DNA of 14,825 nt from Lentisphaeria bacterium (lineage in GTDB: Bacteria > Verrucomicrobiota > Lentisphaeria > Oligosphaerales > Lenti-02): contig JAGLDW010000003.1 in assembly GCA_023145395.1 (NCBI GenBank), positions 1 through 14,825 on the forward strand. Direction: 5' to 3'. Positions 9,127 through 14,825 of the stretch are shown here, one piece after another. Under the pieces are notes generated by a model. The model searched no databases and was not told the DNA's origin. It saw only the letters and a list, made by a program, of their open reading frames with translations. The position numbers were made by a program, and so were the translations under genes. Numbering within the stretch: the stretch's first letter is position 1; every line of letters starts with the position of its first letter.

Positions 9127-9209
9127 GTGGCTCGGGACCTCCGGGACCGAGGGCAGTCGGTTTGCGTTCCGCTTGCGCCGGTGGCTCGGGACCTCCGGGA
9201 CCGAGGGCA
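9127..9209. repeat. Two 29-bp direct repeats with 25-bp spacer
   Basis: Identical 29-bp units occupy 9127-9155 and 9181-9209, starting GTGGCTCGGGACC and ending CCGAGGGCA on the plus strand. Each unit can fold: an outer stem CTCGG/CCGAG, a GA/GA internal loop, CC/GG and a TCC loop. The second unit ends one base before the stop codon of the 1056-aa gene, so the pair forms the start of its 3' untranslated region. Read on the minus strand in another frame each unit encodes LGPGGPEP. It could be a dispersed intergenic repeat or a 3'-end processing element. Confidence 0.9.
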
Positions 9210-9210
9210 A

Positions 9211-12200
9211 TCATCGGTCCGCAGCCGGGCGCATGTCGTCCATGGTGACCATGGGCTGGATGACATCCGCCAGACTCATGGCACCATAGCAGATGTAGAT
9301 CCAGGCGTCGTGGTCGCGTTTTGCGAGGACAATGGCCTTCAGCATGGACTCGGGGGACTGGTTCGAGAACATGGCGCAAGTGGCGCGCATCAGTTCGGCC
9401 TGGACCTTGCCGTCCCCCTCCAGTTCGTGTTGAACGTAGGCGAGTCCATCGAGGTTCAAGGCGGTGCGCCCCCCGCCGGAGAGCCACCACGACTGATTGC
9501 TACGCGCCCCGACCATCGCGCTGGTGAACACTTCGTCGATGTAGTCCGCGTAGGCTTTCCTGTGCTGTGGGTGTGTCGTGAGTTGGTGAGCGTACAGGTA
9601 GCTTTCGATGAATGCGCCGTTGAGACGCTTCCCCCGCTCCATGAGCCATTTTCCATCGCCGGCAGCTCGGTTCTCCAGCTTGCCAGAACGCTGCAAGTGG
9701 GCATGAACGTACGCAGCCGCCAAGCTGCAGCCAATGGTGTAGGTGTTGATTTCGGGCGCGAAGATCCTGGTGGGTTTGTCGAGGGAGACGATGGGGCGTT
9801 TGCCATAGTCGCGCAGGCACCAGCCCACCCCGAGTCCCCCGGTCTGGACACGAAAGCTCTCGCGGTATTCCATGTAGGCGTCCAGGCTGCGTTGCAGGCG
9901 TTTGCGGCGCCGACTCTTGCTGTAGGAGATCAGGCGTGCCATGCCAACCGCAATCTCGCCCCCGTCCGCCACATAGCACTCCTCGTCTCCGTTGCTGCGC
10001 ACCCCGTAGCCCATGCGATAGCCGCCATCCTCCCGCTGTTCCTTGATCATGACATCACCCCAGGCGAGCGCGGTCTTGAGATAGTTCTTGTCGCCAAACA
10101 GCTCGTAGGCGCCAAGCAGGGCGCGCATGCCCCGGTTGTCGATGAAGGAATAGCCGTGGAGCTTGCCGTCATCGGCCGCCTCGGCGACCATGAAGTCGGC
10201 GATGGTGCGAAGCGCCGCTCGTGTATCGAGCTGGAAAGGCGCCTCTTTGATGATCGGCTGATCGACCGACGTGCGCGTGATGGCCTCGATGGTCATCGTC
10301 TGCCAGTTCAGATCCTGCATGGAGATATCTTGGGCGATCACAAAAGGCGTGGGAAGTGTTTCTCCGCCGTCAAGGGCAAGAGGGATTTCGTGCGGCTCCG
10401 TGGCCAGGCGTCGTCCGTTGGCCGTGCGCCAGCCGATCCGCGCCGCCGTGCGGAGATCGCAACGATGCCCGCCTGGATTCTGCACGTTCACCACCACGTC
10501 CATCTCCACCCCCTCCGGTGTCGCCCGGAAAACCGGAACGGGGGTCGAGACATGGATCCCGCGGGTGATGAACTGCGCCGCGCCAATGACGGCCTGCCGC
10601 AATGGTGGAGCAGCGGAAAGATCGACTTGGTCCAGGCCGAAGGCAGCCCACCGCGCACCCGCGAACGGACCGCGGACATGGAGGAACAGGGCGGCGGCGC
10701 ACTGCCGCTTCCTTCCAACTTCGAGCAGGGGGAACCGCCGCACTTCGTTCGCTTTGCGAAATCGTGCGGCGAGCCGGTTGCGGCGTGGCATCTTGTCCGT
10801 GTCCGCTGCGGAATCCCATTCGCCGACCAGGCGTCCCGTCCAGACACCCTTGGCACCTTTGCCGCGTTTTCCCGTCATCCACAGACGTTTCTCGCGAAAT
10901 GGGCTTGTCGGTCGGCTGCGCAGGCCGACAGCGCCGGGCGGCGGCGAGAGGTTCTTGCCGAACCACTGTGTCAGGTTTGTTTCGGCAACGGGCAGAGGAG
11001 GCGCTGTCCGCACTTTCTCTCCGGGCACGGCGGCAGGTAGGAAACGAGCGTTCCGAACCTCGAACGAATGATCCCCCTTGCCCACCATCGAGGCTGTGAA
11101 ACCGACCAGCAGCGTCTCCACCTCGGACGCCCGCAACCAGTCCTGCGCATCGGCACGCTCTGGCGAGGCATAGGATGCGAACTCCGCAAGGTGGACGCGA
11201 TGGATGTGCCAGCGGCGGGTCAGAGGCAGCACATGTTTCCAGCGCGATCCGTCGGTCGCACGAAACTCCAGGCAGAGACGCGGCGTGCGCCGCCCACCGC
11301 GCACCTCGACCTCCAGCACGGCGCTGTCGAAATCGGGGGCGGCAACGACCTTGCCCGCGTAGGAGTATGTCTTGAGTCCGTCCACACGGAAACGGGCATG
11401 ACTCTCCTTCGTGCTCTTGACGACGAGCGGCTCGGTCTTGCCACTGTTGCTCTCCGGCCACTCTGGCGCCAATGCGATCGGCGTGGAGCCTCCCGTCGCG
11501 GCCGCGTGCAACTCGGCCGGACTTCCATCGACCATGTAGAACGGGCGGGTGAAGGAAGGACCACCGAGCGCCATCAGCGCGCCGCCTTCGGACAGGAACT
11601 GGACCAGGGAGGGGATCAGCGCGACCGGATAGACGGCGCCGTAGGGAAGGACTAGCAGGGAGGTGCTCTGCACATCGACTGCACCGTCGCCCAGCAGGCT
11701 GGCCGTATCGGCCACGACGACTTTGAGCTTCGCCGCCCGAAGCGCATCCTCCACCCCGACGGGGTGCCGCCCGCTGAGTTTCTCCACATTCATGTCGCGC
11801 CATACGAGTGCCGTGGAAACCGCTTTGGTCTGCCCTGCGGCGGAGGTGGCGGTCAGGATAACGTCATCGATGCAGACTGCGCCCGTGGCCTTCGATCCTT
11901 CGCCCCAGAGCGAAAAGCGCAGGACAACCACGGTGGTGCCGAGAGGGATGGGGAGCTTGGTGTCGTGCCCGAAGCTGCAGGTGCGCGTCTCCCAGCCATG
12001 GGGTGGCTGCCCCGTGCCGATGGACATGGTGCTTTGCATGGAGACGAGTTGTCCCGCGCCGTCGTAGCAGTAGAGACGCATGCCGAAGCCACCTTGTGTG
12101 ATTCCTTCGTTGCGGATGCGCGCACGCAGTTGATACGTCCCCCGGCGATAGATATCGCGCCCGACGCGCAGGCGCGGCGCATCGATGCCCCCCACTGTGT

Positions 12201-12381
12201 CCTTGCAAAGGATGCGGATGTGCCCCTTGTCTCCCACCTGAACATGCTGCACTGCCTCGTCAGTCCCGAAGGATAGGGTCCATGGCAGCAGTCCGTTGGT
12301 GAACGATCCCCCGTGGACCAGGCTGTCACCAAGGACGGGGAACGCAAAGAGTGTGAAGGTGAGCAGAAAGACGGTTCGCAT
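9211..12381 (-). CDS. Large secreted multidomain protein with C-terminal alpha/alpha-toroid-like domain
   Basis: 1056 aa, no named family recognised. The signal peptide is MRTVFLLTFTLFAFPVLG. Residues about 20-175 form a CBM4/9-like jelly roll. Residues about 185-290 resemble a class I glutamine-amidotransferase-like or ThuA-like domain (LLVLPYGAVYP near 241, then EGGALMALGG). A second beta-rich domain covers about 330-450, a beta region lies at about 590-700, and the C-terminus (about 714-1045) is helical, with DGGYRMGYG (about 780-790) and CYVADGGEIAVGMARL (from Cys802). This pattern is typical of six-hairpin glycosidases and polysaccharide lyases. The open frame extends to 12486, but the signal peptide places the start at the ATG at 12381; the ribosome site is weak (purine-rich GAAAGAAAA). 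It is the first gene of the minus-strand set. A role in glycan binding or cleavage is inferred from domains and neighbours; catalytic residues cannot be assigned. Confidence 0.8.
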   Translation of the reverse strand: MRTVFLLTFTLFAFPVLGDSLVHGGSFTNGLLPWTLSFGTDEAVQHVQVGDKGHIRILCKDTVGGIDAPRLRVGRDIYRRGTYQLRARIRNEGITQGGFGMRLYCYDGAGQLVSMQSTMSIGTGQPPHGWETRTCSFGHDTKLPIPLGTTVVVLRFSLWGEGSKATGAVCIDDVILTATSAAGQTKAVSTALVWRDMNVEKLSGRHPVGVEDALRAAKLKVVVADTASLLGDGAVDVQSTSLLVLPYGAVYPVALIPSLVQFLSEGGALMALGGPSFTRPFYMVDGSPAELHAAATGGSTPIALAPEWPESNSGKTEPLVVKSTKESHARFRVDGLKTYSYAGKVVAAPDFDSAVLEVEVRGGRRTPRLCLEFRATDGSRWKHVLPLTRRWHIHRVHLAEFASYASPERADAQDWLRASEVETLLVGFTASMVGKGDHSFEVRNARFLPAAVPGEKVRTAPPLPVAETNLTQWFGKNLSPPPGAVGLRSRPTSPFREKRLWMTGKRGKGAKGVWTGRLVGEWDSAADTDKMPRRNRLAARFRKANEVRRFPLLEVGRKRQCAAALFLHVRGPFAGARWAAFGLDQVDLSAAPPLRQAVIGAAQFITRGIHVSTPVPVFRATPEGVEMDVVVNVQNPGGHRCDLRTAARIGWRTANGRRLATEPHEIPLALDGGETLPTPFVIAQDISMQDLNWQTMTIEAITRTSVDQPIIKEAPFQLDTRAALRTIADFMVAEAADDGKLHGYSFIDNRGMRALLGAYELFGDKNYLKTALAWGDVMIKEQREDGGYRMGYGVRSNGDEECYVADGGEIAVGMARLISYSKSRRRKRLQRSLDAYMEYRESFRVQTGGLGVGWCLRDYGKRPIVSLDKPTRIFAPEINTYTIGCSLAAAYVHAHLQRSGKLENRAAGDGKWLMERGKRLNGAFIESYLYAHQLTTHPQHRKAYADYIDEVFTSAMVGARSNQSWWLSGGGRTALNLDGLAYVQHELEGDGKVQAELMRATCAMFSNQSPESMLKAIVLAKRDHDAWIYICYGAMSLADVIQPMVTMDDMRPAADR

Positions 12382-12540
12382 GGTAGGTTTTCTTTCGGAC
12401 GGTTGCTTGGGAGATCGTTCACAGCATATGCTCGGAACGTGTCTGCGAGAGAGAAGATTGTCAAGGGCTGATTTGTCCTGGGTCACCGCTCAATGAACTC
12501 GCTAGACTGGAAACGGAAGCCAACACTCAAGGAGCATGAA
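12382..12540. promoter_or_regulatory. Divergent intergenic region, presumed promoters
   Basis: 159 bp separate the start of the minus-strand cluster from the plus-strand transporter operon, so both promoters should lie here. A TTGACA box reads on the minus strand (complement of 12459-12464), but no convincing -10 sits at the right spacing. A 10-bp palindrome AGCATATGCT lies at 12423-12432. The assignment is by position; no complete promoter was identified. Confidence 0.4.
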
Positions 12541-13080
12541 ATGACAAAACCAGTTTCCTGGCGACCGTATATTGCGGGTGTCCTGGCGGGATTGCTCGCC
12601 ATTGTGTCGGTCTGGGTATCGACTGGCGTTCTCGGCAAGCCAAAGTACCTGGGAGCGTCCACGACCTTCGTCCGTGCGGCGGGTTTGCTGGAGCGGACCG
12701 TCGTGCCGGATCACGTCGCGGAAAACGAATACTACCAGGCGAAGAAGGTGAGGGTCGATTGGCAGTTCATGATGGTGCTCGGCATTGCTCTTGGCGCTTT
12801 CATCGCGGCCAAGGCGGGCAACGATTTGCACAAGGAATGGGTGCCCCCCATCTGGTCGGATCGATTTGGCGGGGACGGGCGCCTGCGCGCAGTCGCTGCA
12901 TTCGGGGGCGGTCTGGTGGCGATGTTTGGCGCGCGCATGGCCGGGGGGTGTCCTAGCGGGCATGGCATGAGCGGGTTGATGCAGCTTTCGGTCAGCGGCT
13001 TCCTCGCCATGGCCGGTTTCTTCGGCGGTGGGGTGCTGGTCGCCAATCTGGTCTACCGGACGAAGGGAGGTGCGAAATGA
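12541..13080 (+). CDS. YeeE/YedE (TsuA-type) sulfur transporter, N-terminal half-protein
   Basis: A 179-aa inner-membrane protein of the YeeE/YedE family, whose characterised full-length member TsuA imports thiosulfate. It has about four hydrophobic segments (roughly 8-29, 76-96, 118-137, 150-172). The family cysteine motif AGGCPSGHG contains Cys137; in TsuA such cysteines line the thiosulfate path. The open frame begins at 12493, but AAGGAG (12529-12534) lies 6 nt before the ATG at 12541, which is chosen. Its stop overlaps the next start (ATGA, 13077-13080), indicating translational coupling. The protein is about half the length of TsuA; split two-gene versions of this family are common, and the partner follows immediately. 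The soluble loop at about 40-75 is unusually long and unassigned. Thiosulfate as the substrate is inferred from the family. Confidence 0.88.
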   Translation: MTKPVSWRPYIAGVLAGLLAIVSVWVSTGVLGKPKYLGASTTFVRAAGLLERTVVPDHVAENEYYQAKKVRVDWQFMMVLGIALGAFIAAKAGNDLHKEWVPPIWSDRFGGDGRLRAVAAFGGGLVAMFGARMAGGCPSGHGMSGLMQLSVSGFLAMAGFFGGGVLVANLVYRTKGGAK

Positions 13081-13607
13081 ACGCGGAACTATGTCTTGGA
13101 TTGTTCACGGGCATCGTCTTTGGCGCATTGCTTCAACAGGGACGTGTGGTGCGGTTCGAGAATCAGATCGGCGCGATGCTTTTTCGCGACATGACCATCT
13201 TCAAGTTCATGCTCTCGGCAATTCTCGTCGGCATGATCGGGATCTACCTGCTCGTCTCGTTCGAGGTTGTCGCGCTATCCGTCAAGGCGATATCGCTGGG
13301 TGGCAACTTGATCGGAGGCACCCTGTTCGGCGCGGGCTGGGCTGTGTGCGGCTATTGTCCCGGCACGTCCGTTGCGGCCGTCGCCGAAGGGCGCCTGCAC
13401 GCCATCTGGGCGGTCTTGGGAATGCTGGCCGGGGCCGCGCTCTACGCGGAAGCATACCCTTGGTTGAAAAACAGCGTGCTCGCCTGGGGCACCTTCGGCA
13501 AGATCACCCTTCCCAGTCTTCTCGGTGTCTCACCATGGCTTCTCGTCCCCATGTTCGTCATGGCGTTTCTGGGCCTGTTCGTCCTGTTTGAAAAGAAGGG
13601 CGTGTAG
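13077..13607 (+). CDS. YeeE/YedE (TsuA-type) sulfur transporter, second half-protein
   Basis: A 176-aa hydrophobic membrane protein, the presumed partner of the preceding half-transporter. It has about five hydrophobic stretches (roughly 3-18, 40-65, 72-92, 104-124, 148-170). The motif AVCGYCPGT gives Cys91 and Cys94, equivalent to the second cysteine motif of full-length YeeE/TsuA; the two genes together supply the pair of pseudo-symmetric halves. GGGAGG (13065-13070) lies 6 nt before the ATG, and the first four bases overlap the upstream stop. The next gene starts 22 bp after this stop, without a clear terminator between them. No TusA/SirA-like or rhodanese gene is seen next to the pair in this window, so the use of the imported sulfur is not shown. 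Confidence 0.88.
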   Translation: MNAELCLGLFTGIVFGALLQQGRVVRFENQIGAMLFRDMTIFKFMLSAILVGMIGIYLLVSFEVVALSVKAISLGGNLIGGTLFGAGWAVCGYCPGTSVAAVAEGRLHAIWAVLGMLAGAALYAEAYPWLKNSVLAWGTFGKITLPSLLGVSPWLLVPMFVMAFLGLFVLFEKKGV

Positions 13608-13614
13608 GCTACAC
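13602..13614 (+). other. Small inverted repeat spanning the transporter stop codon
   Basis: GTGTAG and CTACAC flank a single G. The hairpin includes the TAG stop (13605-13607) and ends 1 nt before the ribosome site AAAGGAG (13616-13622) of the next gene. There is no U-run, so it is not an intrinsic terminator. It might modulate translation of the downstream gene, or be chance. Confidence 0.3.
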
Positions 13615-13629
13615 CAAAGGAGCAGAGGC

Positions 13630-14825
13630 ATGACCTCCCCGCAGGATCCACTCGACCGCAGTTGCTTCCTCGTCCGCACCGGGCGCCCGCACAATCCGGT
13701 GATTGGTGAACGAACCGAGACGCACAGTCTTCCCGCGACGGCGAACCATCTTTTCACGGCGTTGCTGGCTGGCGGCAAGCATCCGGACACACGCGCCATG
13801 CTCGCAGCGCTGCGCCAACACCGCGACGATGATCCGGACAGCCCGAAATTCGGCTGCCTCAAGTGGTACATGGAATCCCCGAATGTCTACGACACCAATG
13901 CATCGTTCTTCGTCTGCACGCCGCTGACAGGCGTCTGGCTGGCATGCCGCGAACAGCTCGACGAAGACGAGAATGCCGAGCTTCGCGGGGTTTTTTCCGA
14001 CGTGCTTCCCTGGTTCGCGAGCATGGCCGCCAAGCCCAGCTTCTACTATCCGAACAAGTGCATCAGCGACGCGGCCATGCTGCTCGCGGCCGGCCATGTG
14101 CTGGAAGACGAGCAGGTCGTCGCCAACGCGCGCGATTTTGCTCTGCGCTACTTTGACTACTATCGCAGGCGCGGCACGGGCTGGGGAGAGGACCACTCGC
14201 CCGCCTACACTCGGGTCATCCTCGAAATGACGCTCCTGATCATGGCGCTGGAAGGCGCCGGCAGACTCTACCACGAGGCGCGTCGGATGACAGACGCCAT
14301 CCTGGACTGGGCCGCGTTCCATGGAGGGTTGGACGCCGTGCCCAGCATCCGCGGCTACAATTTCCCCGCCAAGATGGAAGTGCGGTACGGCATTGATCTC
14401 CTGTTCGGAGACAAGATCGAGGCTGCGCCCGGAGACCTCATGGCATTGCTGAAGAAGCTCACGGGCTACCAGCGCGATGTGGTGGACCAGCCGGTGCCCC
14501 GGCAGCGGCGGTGGCGCACTTTCGACCAACATTTCAGCACCACCCACATTGGCGAGCACGCTCGGCTCGGGACGCTCAGCGAGTATCCGCTCATGCCCAA
14601 CACCTACATGCACGACGGCTGGGGCCTTGGCTGGCAGACCAAGCCCTGCTCGTTCATTGTCCACAACGAGGACTACGGCATTCTCGAATGGATTTCGGAG
14701 GACGACGACGGAATCGTGCGTCAGCACGAAGCGGCTGGCACCATCCATGACTGGGCTAGCCGACACCTCTTCAAGCGTCTCAGCTTTCACCCTGATGTAC
14801 TGCTCGCAAGCCATCAGGAAGGCGG
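13630..14825 (+). CDS. Uncharacterised, probably alpha/alpha-toroid-like protein, partial (right edge)
   Basis: Open for 398 codons from the ATG at 13630 to the window edge, with no stop. AAAGGAG (13616-13622) lies 7 nt upstream. There is no signal peptide (MTSPQDPLDRSCFLVRTG), so it is probably cytoplasmic. The sequence is rich in paired amphipathic helices with aromatic and His/Glu/Asp-rich turns, such as YYPNKCISDAAMLLAAG, GTGWGEDHSPAYTR and YMHDGWGLGWQTKPCSF. This style recalls heparinase II/III- or alginate-lyase-like (alpha/alpha) toroids, but I do not recognise a family and name no reaction. It follows the transporter pair by 22 bp and is probably in the same operon. The complementary strand is also open for about 400 codons, but the plus frame has the ribosome site and conserved-looking protein features. 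Coding is likely; function is unknown. Confidence 0.75.
   Translation, partial: MTSPQDPLDRSCFLVRTGRPHNPVIGERTETHSLPATANHLFTALLAGGKHPDTRAMLAALRQHRDDDPDSPKFGCLKWYMESPNVYDTNASFFVCTPLTGVWLACREQLDEDENAELRGVFSDVLPWFASMAAKPSFYYPNKCISDAAMLLAAGHVLEDEQVVANARDFALRYFDYYRRRGTGWGEDHSPAYTRVILEMTLLIMALEGAGRLYHEARRMTDAILDWAAFHGGLDAVPSIRGYNFPAKMEVRYGIDLLFGDKIEAAPGDLMALLKKLTGYQRDVVDQPVPRQRRWRTFDQHFSTTHIGEHARLGTLSEYPLMPNTYMHDGWGLGWQTKPCSFIVHNEDYGILEWISEDDDGIVRQHEAAGTIHDWASRHLFKRLSFHPDVLLASHQEG

Noticed and set aside
9127..9209. Possible mini CRISPR array (29-bp repeats, one 25-bp spacer)
   Set aside because: There are only two units, the spacer is short, no cas genes are nearby, and the position is flush against a stop codon.
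9056..9490. Minus-strand frame translating the repeats as LGPGGPEP
   Set aside because: It overlaps the end of the 1056-aa gene in another frame and has no ribosome site or independent coding evidence.
13609..14814. 401-codon minus-strand open frame at the right edge
   Set aside because: It is antisense to the plus-strand gene at 13630, which has a strong ribosome site and operon spacing; the minus-strand translation looks like a GC-rich shadow.

Overview
The window is a GC-rich bacterial segment of about 14.8 kb. It is dominated by large secreted, carbohydrate-active-enzyme-like genes. A DUF4838 protein, a GH16 enzyme fused to extra sugar-binding-like domains, a ceramidase-family hydrolase and very large unclassified exported proteins together suggest a polysaccharide-degrading member of the PVC group (Kiritimatiellota, Lentisphaerota, Planctomycetota or Verrucomicrobiota). 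This assignment rests on gene content only; there is no rRNA or other phylogenetic marker here.

Left and centre (1-12381) hold five consecutive minus-strand genes. In transcription order they are: a 1056-aa exported protein with jelly-roll-like, glutamine-amidotransferase-like and C-terminal alpha/alpha-toroid-like regions (12381-9211); a 1026-aa exported protein with a barrel-like N-terminal half and a duplicated module (9030-5950); a ceramidase-family protein without a signal peptide and with Asn where the family nucleophile Ser is expected (5916-4453); a GH16 endo-glycanase (4346-2049); and a DUF4838 protein running off the left edge (1799-1). The gaps are about 180, 33, 106 and 249 bp. 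The 180-bp gap carries two 29-bp direct repeats. The 249-bp gap carries a perfect 54-bp palindrome.

Right (12541-14825) is divergently transcribed on the plus strand. Two half-size YeeE/YedE (TsuA-type) sulfur-compound transporter genes overlap by 4 bp. Only 22 bp further on starts a gene for an unrecognised, probably alpha-helical toroid-like protein that runs off the right edge. The 159-bp divergent gap at 12382-12540 should hold the promoters for both transcription units.

The likely reading is a saccharolytic locus. The GH16 enzyme would cut a beta-linked glycan outside the cytoplasm, the large exported proteins and the DUF4838 protein would bind or process products, and the plus-strand operon would import a sulfur compound. 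The substrate is not determinable from sequence alone. No sulfatase, SusC/SusD pair, integrase, transposase, tRNA, rRNA or CRISPR array is visible. Long open frames opposite almost every gene are antisense shadows of the GC-rich codon usage. The two edge genes, with no stop codon inside the window, were read directly from the sequence.
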